Of a stretch of 64,000 nucleotides of DNA, positions 52,218 through 61,687 are shown one piece after another. Source of the stretch: G965240365 sp965240365 (lineage in GTDB: Bacteria; Pseudomonadota; Gammaproteobacteria; Eutrophobiales; Eutrophobiaceae). The notes beneath the pieces are model-generated. The model saw nothing but the letters and a program-made list of their open reading frames with translations, was not told the origin of the DNA and searched no databases. The stretch covers positions 1,922,001-1,986,000 of the forward strand of contig OZ251218.1 in NCBI GenBank assembly GCA_965240365.1. The letters are read 5' to 3'. Both the position numbers and the translations under genes were made by a program. Numbering within the stretch: position 1 is the stretch's first letter; the number at the start of each line of letters is the position of its first letter.

Positions 52218-53591
52218 ATGAAAAAAATCATAATTTCCGGCGTTGCCGTTGCCGTTGCCGTTGCTGTTGCGGCTATTGGGCTGGTTGGCGCGCCGTACCT
52301 GACTGGCTTAATCGCTGAAAAAGACACACGTGATCTGGCGAATGCCATGAATGCCGATGCGCGTTATGGCGAGATTGCTATTGTTTCTTATGAGCGCGGT
52401 ATCCGTTCATCCCGAGTGGAATATGAATACAAACTGCCGGAGTATTTACAAGATTTGTCGAAAGATTCGGATATTGTCGAATACTCATGCGATTATTCGC
52501 ATGGCATTATCGGCATTGCTTACAACTGTAATTTCAACTCCAATCCTATGTATCAGATTATCCTGGACACATTTTTCGCCGGCGAGGACCCGTTGTCGAT
52601 CACGGGCACTATTTCTGCCTTCGGCAGCTTTGACCAGACTATAGAGTTCAAGGAAATTAATCACACTATGGAAGATGGCGCCGCTATCAAACTTGCGCCA
52701 GGCAAAATAGTCATTCGGTCTGACAGCAATTTTGAGGATTATGACGCTGAAGCGGAGTTCGGCGCGCTGGAATTCTCTAATGAAGACGGCGCCATGACCA
52801 TAGGTAGCAGCGATCTGAGCTGGAATACATCCTCCGTGCCAGCCGGCTTGATGCTGGTTGACTTTGAAATGAGCGCGGAAGACTTCAATTTTGTTGATCA
52901 ACAACAAAATGTGTCCATAAGCGGCCTGAAGATGAATAGTTCGTGGGATGAGAAAAACGGCAAGCTGGAATCAAAAACCCTCCTTACCGCCGAGTCTGTA
53001 AACGGGGCGCCGGTTGAGATTGAGGATTTTAAGCTGGGCGTTGATCTTACTGGCCTGGACAGCGCCGCGGCGCTGGAATATCAGGCATTCACTCAGAACA
53101 TGCAGTTGGAAATGCTTAAGCTGGAATATCAGGCATTCACTCAGAACATGCAGTTGGAAATGCTTAAATCGCTTGAGTCGGGCGAGGCACAGCCACCGGA
53201 TCCATCCCAGGCGATGGCTATGGCGTCTATTTTGGAGAAGATGATGGATAAGGGCCTGGGCCTGAAAGTCAATGTGGACACTCGGCTTGATGGGACGCCA
53301 AACTCGGTCGATCTTTCTATAAGCCTGCTGGAAAAAACCACTTTTTCGCAGTTTGCCACGTTTCTGGTTAACCCTGAGCCGGTGTTGAAGAATCTTGACA
53401 TCAGGTTAAACGCTTCGCTGGACGCGGGTTTGCTGGACAATAAATTCGGAGTCGGCCCGATGGTTGCCAGTGACGATAAAACCTATAAAACATCATTAAA
53501 ACTGGGCGCACAGCCGGAGTTGGATGGCAAGCAGATCAGCATTGAGGAATTGCAAATGCTGTTAATGCTGTTAATGCTGGGCTTAATGTAA
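52218..53591 (+). CDS. DUF945-like (YdgA type) exported protein with internal repeats
   Basis: The start is ATG 52218, with GGAGG six bases before it. The 457-residue protein begins MKKIIISG and an Ala/Val-rich membrane or signal segment, continues GLVGAPYLTGLIAEKDTRDLANAMN, and contains beta-rich sequence with VNVDTRLDGTPNSVDLSISLLEK. This resembles the DUF945 family (E. coli YdgA), whose function is not settled. Residues about 286-317 are a perfect tandem duplication of a 16-residue helix (LEYQAFTQNMQLEMLK). The signal segment is coded by GTTGCC hexamers, and the C terminus has repeated LLM. It lies just after the IS element, and codon use appears less GC-rich than its neighbours, which may point to transfer. 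Confidence 0.75.
   Translation: MKKIIISGVAVAVAVAVAAIGLVGAPYLTGLIAEKDTRDLANAMNADARYGEIAIVSYERGIRSSRVEYEYKLPEYLQDLSKDSDIVEYSCDYSHGIIGIAYNCNFNSNPMYQIILDTFFAGEDPLSITGTISAFGSFDQTIEFKEINHTMEDGAAIKLAPGKIVIRSDSNFEDYDAEAEFGALEFSNEDGAMTIGSSDLSWNTSSVPAGLMLVDFEMSAEDFNFVDQQQNVSISGLKMNSSWDEKNGKLESKTLLTAESVNGAPVEIEDFKLGVDLTGLDSAAALEYQAFTQNMQLEMLKLEYQAFTQNMQLEMLKSLESGEAQPPDPSQAMAMASILEKMMDKGLGLKVNVDTRLDGTPNSVDLSISLLEKTTFSQFATFLVNPEPVLKNLDIRLNASLDAGLLDNKFGVGPMVASDDKTYKTSLKLGAQPELDGKQISIEELQMLLMLLMLGLM
52242..52271 (+). repeat. GTTGCC hexanucleotide repeats in the signal segment
   Basis: Three perfect GTTGCC units are followed by GTTGCT and GTTGCG. They code for alternating Val-Ala in the hydrophobic N-terminal segment. 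In-frame gain or loss would change segment length by two residues. Confidence 0.85.
53073..53168 (+). repeat. 48-bp tandem duplication within the DUF945-like gene
   Basis: Two adjacent 48-bp copies (53073-53120 and 53121-53168) begin ctggaatatcaggcattc and differ only in the last base. They keep the frame and duplicate a 16-residue helix. Near identity suggests a recent event. Confidence 0.95.
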
Positions 53592-53695
53592 TACGTTGGC
53601 GCGCGCAAGAAATATAAAAACCATAAACATTGTATCGCGTTTTCCTGCCTTTAGCAGGTGGCCTGTCTAATGTGCGTAGTCCGGCCGACCATAAA

Positions 53696-54469
53696 ATGAC
53701 ACGGCGCCAGCTTTTCGGCTTTAACAATCTCGCCAAGACACTGAGTCTTAATCTCTATGCCGTATCGTATGTCGCGCCCGGGGCCGGGTTGCGGCGTTAC
53801 CTGGAACAGATTGAAACGGAATATCATTCAAGCCGTTTGACCGCCATGCTTGAGCGGGTGGCCGCTATTATCGGGGCCAGGATACTCAATGTCGCCGGGG
53901 CTGATTATGAGCCGGCAGGCGCCAGCGCCGCCCTGCTGATCTCGGAAGAGGCGGAGGCGGGCACGGCCGGCGGCAAGACGCCGGAATCGGTGCTTGCCCA
54001 CCTCAACAAAAGCCATTTAGCCGTGCATACTTACCCTGAAACGCGGCCCGCAGCGGGCATTTGCACATTCCGCGCGGATCTTGACGCCGGCACCTGCGGC
54101 ATGATCTCGCCGTTGAAGGCGTTGAACTTTCTGCTGAGTGGTTTCCGGGCAGATGTTGTTGTCATGGATTACCGGGTGCGCGGTTTTACCCGTGACACGG
54201 CCGGCAACAAGCTGTTCATTGATCATGCGATCAATTCCATCCAGGATTTTATTGCTGAAGAAACAAGAGACCGCTATCAGCGGCAGGATGTTAACGTTCA
54301 TCAGGAAAACCTGTTTCACACCAGGATGAGGCTGAAACGGCCTGATCTTGCCCAGTGCCTTTTCAAGGCTGATAAGCAAGGGTTAAGCGGGCGGGAACAG
54401 CGAGAAATAGAGAAAGGGATCGAGATGGAAATTGCCGAAATATTTAACGGCGGCAGCGGCCATGAGTGA
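53696..54469 (+). CDS. speD: S-adenosylmethionine decarboxylase proenzyme
   Basis: SpeD makes the aminopropyl donor for spermidine. I start it at ATG 53696, giving MTRRQLFGFNNLAKTLSLNLY, aligned with E. coli SpeD; the frame opens earlier but that leader is unrelated and includes a palindrome. The 257-residue proenzyme has the self-cleavage site around the Ser in LNKSHLAVHTYPE, where the pyruvoyl group forms. CTFRADLDAGTCGMISPLKALN and DYRVRGFTRD are further signatures. No speE is adjacent. Confidence 0.93.
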   Translation: MTRRQLFGFNNLAKTLSLNLYAVSYVAPGAGLRRYLEQIETEYHSSRLTAMLERVAAIIGARILNVAGADYEPAGASAALLISEEAEAGTAGGKTPESVLAHLNKSHLAVHTYPETRPAAGICTFRADLDAGTCGMISPLKALNFLLSGFRADVVVMDYRVRGFTRDTAGNKLFIDHAINSIQDFIAEETRDRYQRQDVNVHQENLFHTRMRLKRPDLAQCLFKADKQGLSGREQREIEKGIEMEIAEIFNGGSGHE

Positions 54470-54511
54470 AGCGCGCAAGGGCCGCCGCGGGTTCACCTTT
54501 GGCCTTCCCGT

Positions 54512-56203
54512 CTAACTGTTTTTCTGTTTTGCCCAGGAATCCCGCAGGCTGACGGTGCGGTTAAAGACCGGTTTTTTGGCCGCGCTGTCCTTGTTGTCCA
54601 CACAGAAATAGCCGAGGCGCTCAAATTGAAAGCGCTCCTCTGCCACGGCCTCCCGCAGGGACGGTTCCAGGCAGGCCTCCTTGATGATCTGTATGGAGTT
54701 TGGGTTGAGAAAGTCCTGCCAGTCGGCGGCATGTTGATTGTCCTCCGGTCTGGGCTCAGTAAACAAGCGGTCATACAGCCTGACTTCCGCGCGCAGGGCA
54801 TGGGCGGCCGAGACCCAGTGGATCGTGCCTTTTACCTTGCGCCCGTCCGGCGCATTGCCGCCGCGGGTCGCGGGGTCATAATGGCACCTGAGTTCAACGA
54901 TATTGCCGGCCTCATCCTTGATGACCGCCTCACAATGAATAAAATAGGCATAACGCAAACGGACTTCGCGCCCCGGCGCCAGGCGAAAAAATTTCCGGGA
55001 CGGCGCTTCCATAAAATCATCCCGCTCAATGTAGATCACCCTTGAGAACGGCAGCTTGCGACTGCCCATCTCGGGCCGGTTGGGATGATAAGGCGCTTCA
55101 AGTTGCTCCGTCTCCGTCGCGGGATAATTTTCTATGACCACCTTGAGCGGTTTTAACACGGCCAGCACGCGGCGGCTGTGCCTGTCCAGATCCGCGCGCG
55201 CGCAGTTTTCCAGCACGCCCATATCGATCAGGGTGTCGCTTTTGGTGATGCCGATGCGCTCGCAGAAATCCCGAATCGCCCGCGGTGTGTAGCCACGCCG
55301 ACGCATACCGATAATGGTCGGCAGGCGCGGGTCGTCCCAGCCTGAGACATGTTTGCCCGTGACCAGTTGGTTTAGTTTACGTTTGCTGGTAACGGTATAG
55401 CTCAGATTGAGGCGCGCAAATTCAATTTGGCGCGGATGGCAGGGGACTGGCAACTGATCCAGAAACCAGTCATACAGGGGGCGGTGATCTTCAAATTCAA
55501 GCGTGCACAGGGAATGGGTGATGCCTTCCAGGGCGTCCGACAGACAATGCGTATAATCGTACAGCGGATAAATACACCAGTCATCGCCGGTGCGATGATG
55601 CGCCCTCTTTTTTATGCGGTAGATGGCCGGGTCCCGCATATTGATATTGGCCGAGGCCATATCAATCCTGGCGCGCAGCAGGCATTCGCCCTCGGCGAAC
55701 TCGCCTTTTTTCATGCGCTCAAACAAATCCAGATTTTCCTCCGGACTACGCTCGCGGTATGGGCTGGGTTTGCCGGCTGCGGTCAGGGTGCCGCGATACT
55801 CGCGGATTTCATCAGCGGAGAGATGGTCCACATAAGCCTTGCCGTCGCGTATTAACCGCACGGCCAGTTCATAGAGCCTCGCAAAATGATCGGAGGCAAA
55901 GAACAGGCGATCCTGCCAGTCAAACCCCAGCCAGCTTACATCCTGTTTGATCGCGTCGGTATATTCGACCTCTTCTTTCTCCGGGTTGGTGTCATCAAAG
56001 CGAAGATTGCAGAGCCCGCCTTTATAGTCATTGGCGATGCCAAAGTTCAGGCAGATCGATTTTGCATGGCCGATATGCAGATAGCCGTTCGGCTCGGGCG
56101 GAAAGCGCGTATGCACCTTGCCGTCGTTTTTGCCGCGCCTTAGATCGGCGTCAATGTAATTGCGTATAAAATTACTGGCTTTATCAGATTCAGATTCCGG
56201 CAT
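54512..56203 (-). CDS. glnS: Glutaminyl-tRNA synthetase
   Basis: GlnS charges tRNA-Gln. The 563-residue class I synthetase has the HIGH motif in RFPPEPNGYLHIGHAKSICL, the KMSKS equivalent TSKRKL, the GlnRS segment GWDDPRLPTIIGMRRRGYTP and a C-terminal beta-barrel anticodon domain. Length is close to the E. coli enzyme (about 554). It converges with speD. A partial MITE-like end (ctctgcttcaatcagag) lies just upstream, near 56232. Confidence 0.96.
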   Translation of the reverse strand: MPESESDKASNFIRNYIDADLRRGKNDGKVHTRFPPEPNGYLHIGHAKSICLNFGIANDYKGGLCNLRFDDTNPEKEEVEYTDAIKQDVSWLGFDWQDRLFFASDHFARLYELAVRLIRDGKAYVDHLSADEIREYRGTLTAAGKPSPYRERSPEENLDLFERMKKGEFAEGECLLRARIDMASANINMRDPAIYRIKKRAHHRTGDDWCIYPLYDYTHCLSDALEGITHSLCTLEFEDHRPLYDWFLDQLPVPCHPRQIEFARLNLSYTVTSKRKLNQLVTGKHVSGWDDPRLPTIIGMRRRGYTPRAIRDFCERIGITKSDTLIDMGVLENCARADLDRHSRRVLAVLKPLKVVIENYPATETEQLEAPYHPNRPEMGSRKLPFSRVIYIERDDFMEAPSRKFFRLAPGREVRLRYAYFIHCEAVIKDEAGNIVELRCHYDPATRGGNAPDGRKVKGTIHWVSAAHALRAEVRLYDRLFTEPRPEDNQHAADWQDFLNPNSIQIIKEACLEPSLREAVAEERFQFERLGYFCVDNKDSAAKKPVFNRTVSLRDSWAKQKNS

Positions 56204-56306
56204 GAATTATCCTCGGGGTTACTCAAGAAAACTCTGCTTCAATCAGAGTTTAAGGGGATGACCTGCCTGCCGCGGACAGGCGGCTATCTTTCAATATCAA
56301 GGTCTT

Positions 56307-56873
56307 TTACGGATTGTTGCGCTTTTTTGCGCTTGCCGGAAGCTCGACACCAAGCGTCTTCGCCTGCCGCGCGATGTAGTCTTTTTCGGCAATACTTAAG
56401 GCTGTTATGCGGGCCTGAATAACCTGCTTTTCCGTGTCTTCCAGGCGGTACTTGAGATAATTACCGAGGCGGGCGCGGTGACTTCCGAATGCCTGGCGCG
56501 CTTCGTCCAGGGGCAAGCCCTGTTTGCGGTTTTTACGCATGATGTGGGCCCGGTCAATAGCCTTGTATTTTTCCGGATCGTCAACAATCTCCAGTTGTTG
56601 CTCAATCGCCGTAATACCTTCCAGGCCGGCTTTCAGGCCGCCTATCATCTCCTTATCATGGGCTTTGGCATAGTGATTCAGATCATTTTCAAGAAAATCC
56701 CTTTCCATCTTTATGATTGCTTCCACATTGCCACTCGCCGTTATCTGTTTGACATCAGTCAGCACCACCTTTCTTGCATCAGCCAACTCTTTGGCGCTGG
56801 GCACTCCTTTATGTTTATTAAAGGTCGCCGCCTCCTCTGCCAACGAGCCTTTTATGTTCTCTGGCGCGCTCAA
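56307..56873 (-). CDS. Unknown protein, helical, 188 residues
   Basis: The frame starts with TTG 56873, immediately after the stop of the upstream unknown gene, giving MSAPENIKGSLAEEAATFNK; no ATG lies near. The product is charged and mostly helical by eye (KMERDFLENDLNHYAKAHDKEMIGGLKAGLEGITAIEQQLE; YLKYRLEDTEKQVIQARITALSIAEKDYIARQ), with no signal peptide or cysteine motif. I do not recognise it. Its tight link to the 128-residue gene suggests they work together. Confidence 0.6.
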   Translation of the reverse strand: MSAPENIKGSLAEEAATFNKHKGVPSAKELADARKVVLTDVKQITASGNVEAIIKMERDFLENDLNHYAKAHDKEMIGGLKAGLEGITAIEQQLEIVDDPEKYKAIDRAHIMRKNRKQGLPLDEARQAFGSHRARLGNYLKYRLEDTEKQVIQARITALSIAEKDYIARQAKTLGVELPASAKKRNNP

Positions 56874-57260
56874 TTATTTGTCCAGCCAATCCGGGCCGTA
56901 GTCTTCATCGGCATTACTCGTATCAAAGCCCGTGGCACGGATAAAGTTGGCGCCGTACCACCACTTGAGTGTCATCAGAGTGGGTCCGGGTAAAGCCATA
57001 AGGCTGTACCATTGCCAGAAAGTATCCTCATCACCCGCTTTACTCGCCTTACTGCCTTCGGCGAGGTAAACCATCTCTATGTCTCCATGATACAGGCGTA
57101 ATCGCTCTTCCTGCTCTTCCTTTGACAGGTAGCCCTTGCCGTGTTCCCGCAACCAGGCGGCCCGCTCTTCCTTCGACATCGCCAACCATTCCGGTGTCGG
57201 CGCTAACGGCGGCTTTTGTTCATGCTCCATGTCCGCGGTGACTTGGAATGCTGTATTCAT
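56874..57260 (-). CDS. Unknown protein, 128 residues
   Basis: The protein begins MNTAFQVTADMEHEQKPPLA. It has a charged helical stretch (EWLAMSKEERAAWLREHGKGYLSKEEQEERLRLYHGD) and a Trp-rich hydrophobic part (FWQWYSLMALPGPTLMTLKWWYGANF), possibly membrane-associated. The TAA stop abuts the TTG start of the next gene. I do not recognise it. Coding appearance is moderate; absence of shadows on the other strand supports it. Confidence 0.55.
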   Translation of the reverse strand: MNTAFQVTADMEHEQKPPLAPTPEWLAMSKEERAAWLREHGKGYLSKEEQEERLRLYHGDIEMVYLAEGSKASKAGDEDTFWQWYSLMALPGPTLMTLKWWYGANFIRATGFDTSNADEDYGPDWLDK

Positions 57261-57455
57261 CGTTATGCTCCTGTGTAATACCTTAAGTTCAATTATAGTC
57301 CACCTGCCCGCGGCAGGCGGGAGTTGCAGGCTAACTCTCCCAAGGCTTCATCACCAGACCTGCCCGCGGCAGGCAGGGAGAAGTCCTGACCGGACTTATT
57401 CAACGCTTCTTTGAACTCGCAGTGTCATTCCAGCAAGGCCGGGGGGCCTCGCCGA

Positions 57456-58679
57456 TCAAAGGCGCGCGCTGGCCGGCAGATCGCCGGAGAGCCCCATAGC
57501 CCGCCGCATGATCGCGGTTTTAACCACGGGCAAGCCGTCAAACAGGGTCAGGCCCGTGTTGCGCAGCCATTGCAACGGCCGATTCTGGCTTTCAAAAAGA
57601 TATTTGAAGCCTTCCAGTATATGCAGCATCGCCCTGTTTTCAAGCCGCCGCCGGCGTTCATAACGGCGCAACAGCCCTAACCGGCCCGGATCCCTGCCGC
57701 GTTGGCGCGCGTCGATCAGCAGTTCGGCCAGCGCCGCGGCATCAAGCAGGCCCAGGTTTGCGCCCAGACCGGCCAGCGGATGCACGCTGTGGGCGCTGTC
57801 ACCAACCAGAACAATCCGCGGGCGGCAATAGCGCTCCGCGCGCGCGCCGTAAAGCGGAAACACGCCGCGCGGGCCGCTGTCGGTGATTTGTCCGAGTTCG
57901 CCGGCAAAGGCCTCGGCCAGTTCATGGCGGAAGGCGGCCGGCGCCATCTGCCGCAGCCGCTCTGCCTGGGCCGGCGCGGTACTCCAGACGATCGCGCACC
58001 GGCGCGGGTCCGCGAGCGGCAGAAAGGCGAGCGGCCCGCGCCTTAGAAAACGCTGGCGCGCGATCCGCGCGTGCGGATATTCCGTGCTGACCAGGCAGGC
58101 CAGCGCCGCTTGATGATAGTCGCGCCGGTGATAGTCAATATTGGCCAGGGCCCTGATCCCGGAATCAGCGCCATCGGCGCCAACCACGAGGCGGGCCGAA
58201 AATTGCCGCCCGTCCTGGCCCTGCAATCTTATGGTATTGCCCTCTTCCGCCAGCAATGCCGGAACAACCGGCCCGTGACAATGTACAGGGTCAAGCGCCG
58301 CCAGACTGGCCCGTAATGCCGCGATCAACGCCCGGCGGGCAATGATGTAGCCCATCGCGGGCCGACCTGTCGCGGCGCTGTCAAACAGCACCGCGCCGGG
58401 GCCGGCCTCATCCCGGACAGACATTTTCCTGAAACAGGCTATCTCGGCCGGGTCGATATGCGCCCAGGCGCCCGCGTTTTCTAAAATCCGTCGGGACGCG
58501 GGCGTGACGGCGAACACGCGCTCATCCACCGGCTCAAGCCGATGATCCGACCTGGCCGCCGCATCCAGCAGGATGACCGTAAAACCGGCCCGGCCCAGCA
58601 GGCAGGCCAGGGCGCCGCCGGTAATGCCGCCACCGGCCACGATAATATCGGCATCCCGCCCTGCATTTTTTGGGCTCAT
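57456..58679 (-). CDS. FAD-dependent ubiquinone hydroxylase, UbiI/UbiF type
   Basis: A 407-residue flavoprotein monooxygenase of the UbiH/UbiF/UbiI family, which hydroxylates the ring of ubiquinone precursors. It has the FAD motif VAGGGITGGALACLLG, the mid motif GADGADSGIRALA and the second FAD motif VGDSAHSVHPLAGLGANLGLLDAAALAELL. It overlaps ubiH by 4 bp. By position after pepP-ubiH it corresponds to ubiI (visC), but sequence alone does not tell which ring carbon it hydroxylates. Confidence 0.88.
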   Translation of the reverse strand: MSPKNAGRDADIIVAGGGITGGALACLLGRAGFTVILLDAAARSDHRLEPVDERVFAVTPASRRILENAGAWAHIDPAEIACFRKMSVRDEAGPGAVLFDSAATGRPAMGYIIARRALIAALRASLAALDPVHCHGPVVPALLAEEGNTIRLQGQDGRQFSARLVVGADGADSGIRALANIDYHRRDYHQAALACLVSTEYPHARIARQRFLRRGPLAFLPLADPRRCAIVWSTAPAQAERLRQMAPAAFRHELAEAFAGELGQITDSGPRGVFPLYGARAERYCRPRIVLVGDSAHSVHPLAGLGANLGLLDAAALAELLIDARQRGRDPGRLGLLRRYERRRRLENRAMLHILEGFKYLFESQNRPLQWLRNTGLTLFDGLPVVKTAIMRRAMGLSGDLPASARL

Positions 58680-59890
58680 ACCCGGCCCGCGGCCGGCGGC
58701 CGCGGCGCCGACAAACCCGTTGCCATTTCCATCACGCCACGCTTGAGACCGGGCATCAGGTCAAGCAACAGCAGGCCGAGGCCGCGGCTTGAGCGCAGCA
58801 GCGGCAGGCGATTATAAAAGCAGGCGGCAATGGCGTTGGTAAAGCGCATGACACGCCTTTGGTCCCGCCGCCGGCGCCGGTAATAGTCTTCGAGGATGGC
58901 GATATCATCGAGCGGGCGTTGTGCGGCGCTGGCGCGCAACAGACAGGCGGCCAGACCGGCCGCATCGCGCAGGCCCAGATTAAAGCCCTGGGCGCCATTG
59001 GGATGAAGGGTGTGGGCCGCGTTGCCGAGTAACACCAGTTGCCTTTGATAGTGCCGCAGCGCCTCAATAAAGACAACGGGATAGGCGCGCCTGCGCCCGG
59101 GCTGGCTGATCCGGCCCAGACGCCGGCCGAACCCGGCCTCGACCGCGGCCGCAAATTCGGGCCCGGACAGGGCCAGATAGCGATCCGCCTCGGCCCGTTC
59201 GACGCTAAACACCACGACTGATTTATGCCGCTCAACCGGCAATAAGGCAATGGGGCCATGCGGCGTAAAACGCTCAAAGGCGGCGCCGTTATTCGGCCTC
59301 TCCGTGGTCAAATTTGCCACGATAGCCGTTTGCATAAAATCGTGTGCTCGCGTATTGATGCTCGCCAGCCGCCTGACCAGGGAGTCTCGCCCGTCACAAC
59401 CGGCCAGAAGTTTTGTATTGATTTCCCTTTGGCCCTGTTCCGTCTTGATCTCAAGCCGCAGCCCATCGGCGCCGGACTGAAAACGGATCAACTCGGCGGG
59501 GCAGATCAGGTCGATATTTTCAGCCGCGGCCATTTGCTCATGCAGGGCCCGGCCGAGCTTGCCGGCCACGACCACGTGGGCCAGTTCAGTCAGGCCCAAA
59601 GCGGCCGGGCGCATGCGGGTCATGCCCAAACGGCCCTGTTCGGAGACATGAATCTGCCGGATCGGGGTGACCGCGGCGCTTAATCCCGGCCATACCCCGA
59701 TGTCTTCGAGGATCTGCCGGGAGGCGGGCGCAAGGGCGATGCCGCGCTCATCATCACCCGCTGGCCGCCGCTGGCCGGCCGCAACCGGTTCAACGACAGC
59801 AATCCGCAGGCCGCTGCCCGCCAGCGCGGCGGCCAGACTGGCGCCGACCATGCCGGCCCCGATGATGACCAGGTCATAGTCAGGCGGCAT
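58676..59890 (-). CDS. ubiH: FAD-dependent ubiquinone hydroxylase, UbiH type
   Basis: A 404-residue relative of the downstream gene, with IIGAGMVGASLAAALAGSG, AGCDGRDSLVRRLA and LGNAAHTLHPNGAQGFNLGLRDAAGLAACLL. UbiH hydroxylates the ubiquinone ring in the cytoplasmic Ubi complex. It overlaps pepP by 11 bp and the next gene by 4 bp, so the three are one operon (pepP-ubiH-ubiI), as in E. coli. Confidence 0.9.
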   Translation of the reverse strand: MPPDYDLVIIGAGMVGASLAAALAGSGLRIAVVEPVAAGQRRPAGDDERGIALAPASRQILEDIGVWPGLSAAVTPIRQIHVSEQGRLGMTRMRPAALGLTELAHVVVAGKLGRALHEQMAAAENIDLICPAELIRFQSGADGLRLEIKTEQGQREINTKLLAGCDGRDSLVRRLASINTRAHDFMQTAIVANLTTERPNNGAAFERFTPHGPIALLPVERHKSVVVFSVERAEADRYLALSGPEFAAAVEAGFGRRLGRISQPGRRRAYPVVFIEALRHYQRQLVLLGNAAHTLHPNGAQGFNLGLRDAAGLAACLLRASAAQRPLDDIAILEDYYRRRRRDQRRVMRFTNAIAACFYNRLPLLRSSRGLGLLLLDLMPGLKRGVMEMATGLSAPRPPAAGRV

Positions 59891-61196
59891 CGGCCATAAG
59901 CCCCTCGATCGCGGCCACGGTCTTGGGCGCGTCTTCGCTCAGGATCTCACAGCCGTCTTTGGTCACCAATACGTCATCCTCAATGCGAATGCCGATATCC
60001 CACCATTTTTTGGCCAGGCCCTTGCCGCCGGCCGGGAAATACAGGCCGGGTTCCACCGTCATCACCATGCCCGCCTCCAGCAGCCGCCATGCGCCATCGA
60101 CCTTGTAGTCGCCCACATCGTGCACATCCATGCCCAGCCAATGCCCGGTGCGGTGCATATAATATTTGTCATAAGCCCGGTTTTTGATGATTGCATCCGG
60201 CTTGCCCTTGAGTATGCCCAGTTCCACCATGCCCTCCGTCAAGACCCGGACCGCCGCGTCATGCGGGTCGTTCCAGTGATTGCCGGGTTTGACCGCCGCT
60301 ATCGCGGCCAATTGCGCCGCCAGCACCAGCTCATAAATCTGCCGCTGCGCGGCCGAAAAGCGGCCATTGGCCGGAAATGTGCGCGTGATGTCGCTGGCGT
60401 AGCCCTGATACTCGGCGCCCGCGTCAATCAACAGCAGGTCGCCGTCATCAATGCGATCCCCGTTCTCGGTATAATGCAGGATACAGCTATTTTCGCCCGC
60501 GCCGACAATGGAGGGATAGGCCGGGGCCGCGGCGCCGTGCCGCCTGAATTCATGGCTCAACTCGGCCTCTATCTGATATTCATACATGCCCGGCCGGCAG
60601 GCCCGCATGGCGCGTTTGTGCGCGCCGGCCGAAATACGCGCCGCCCGGCGCATGAGTTTGATCTCGTGGCGGCTCTTGTATAAACGCATGTCATGCAGAA
60701 AATGATCCAGGGAAATAAATTCGCCCGGCACGACCACGCCGTCCCGCGCCTGACGCCGGATCCGGCTTACCCAGCCCAGCACGCGCTGATCAAAATCCGG
60801 GTCATTGCCCATGTTATAAAACAGCCGTTCGCGGTTTTCGATCAGGCCGGGCAGGATATCGTCCATATCTTCGATCGGGAAGGCGTCATCGGCGCCGTAA
60901 ATGGACACGGCCCCTTCCAGCCCCGCCCGCCGGCCATTCCAGATTTCCATTGCCCTGTCGCGGGGCCGGCAAAACAGGATAAATTCGCCTTCCGGCCGAT
61001 CCGGGATCAACACGGCCACGGCCTCGGGCTCGGGATAACCGGTAAGATAGTAAAAATCACTGTCGGGCCGAAACGGAAATTCGACATCCCGGTTACGCAA
61101 GCGCGCCGCCGCCGTTGGCAAGACGGCGATACTGCCGGCCCCGGTCATATCCATGAGCTGCTTGCGCCGGCGCCGATATTCTTTAGTTTTCATCAA
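59880..61196 (-). CDS. pepP: Xaa-Pro aminopeptidase P
   Basis: PepP removes residues N-terminal to proline. The 438-residue protein has the N-terminal AMP_N domain (REYRRRRKQLMDMTG-like start, DSDFYYLTGYPEPEAVAVL) and a creatinase-fold C-terminal domain. Metal ligands occur in LLIDAGAEYQGYASDITRTFP, HRTGHWLGMDVHDVG and TVEPGLYFP with IRIEDDV. It is first in the pepP-ubiH-ubiI operon. The ygfB gene that often precedes it is not present; the 250 bp upstream to the divergent zapB-like gene show no gene. Confidence 0.94.
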   Translation of the reverse strand: MMKTKEYRRRRKQLMDMTGAGSIAVLPTAAARLRNRDVEFPFRPDSDFYYLTGYPEPEAVAVLIPDRPEGEFILFCRPRDRAMEIWNGRRAGLEGAVSIYGADDAFPIEDMDDILPGLIENRERLFYNMGNDPDFDQRVLGWVSRIRRQARDGVVVPGEFISLDHFLHDMRLYKSRHEIKLMRRAARISAGAHKRAMRACRPGMYEYQIEAELSHEFRRHGAAAPAYPSIVGAGENSCILHYTENGDRIDDGDLLLIDAGAEYQGYASDITRTFPANGRFSAAQRQIYELVLAAQLAAIAAVKPGNHWNDPHDAAVRVLTEGMVELGILKGKPDAIIKNRAYDKYYMHRTGHWLGMDVHDVGDYKVDGAWRLLEAGMVMTVEPGLYFPAGGKGLAKKWWDIGIRIEDDVLVTKDGCEILSEDAPKTVAAIEGLMADAA

Positions 61197-61462
61197 TGCT
61201 AAACCCTCGGGAAGTAACGGAATTAATTTGTCGATATGTTTACCAGCGCAAATATAACGCCGGGCCAGATATATTCAACGATTTCAGGCAAATCGCCCGC
61301 TTAAGCCCCGGAGAATTCTGAACAGGCCCCCGTTGACGCCTGTAGTCCGCGCCGATCGCCGGTTGACCCGTCCATTAAAGCGCTCTATATTGACCGATAA
61401 TTGCCCGGCGGCCATAAGCCGTTTGAGCCGGGCCTGGGCATGACCTTTTGAAAGACACCTGC

Positions 61463-61687
61463 ATGTGCGGTAACGAGAGTGAAAATACAGGATTGGGGGC
61501 ATTGGAGGCGCGCGTTGACGAATTGATCGGCACACTTGATCGATTAAGGGCCGAAAACTCCGCCCTGCGCGCCCAGCAGGAGAGCCTGATCCAGGAACGC
61601 GCCATGCTCATTAAAAAGACAGAACAGGCCAGAACCCGGATCGAATCCATCATTTCCCGTTTAAGCGCGCTGGAAATACGCTCATGA
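61463..61687 (+). CDS. Small coiled-coil protein, ZapB-like (TIGR02449 type)
   Basis: I choose ATG 61463 (MCGNESENTGLGALEARVDE) with GAAAG upstream; a TTG at 61448 would add five residues. The 74-residue protein is nearly all coiled coil (LEARVDELIGTLDRLRAENSALRAQQESLIQERAMLIKKTEQARTRIESI). It overlaps zapA as ATGA. Small coiled-coil proteins of this kind precede zapA in many gammaproteobacteria and probably act at the division ring. Confidence 0.8.
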   Translation: MCGNESENTGLGALEARVDELIGTLDRLRAENSALRAQQESLIQERAMLIKKTEQARTRIESIISRLSALEIRS

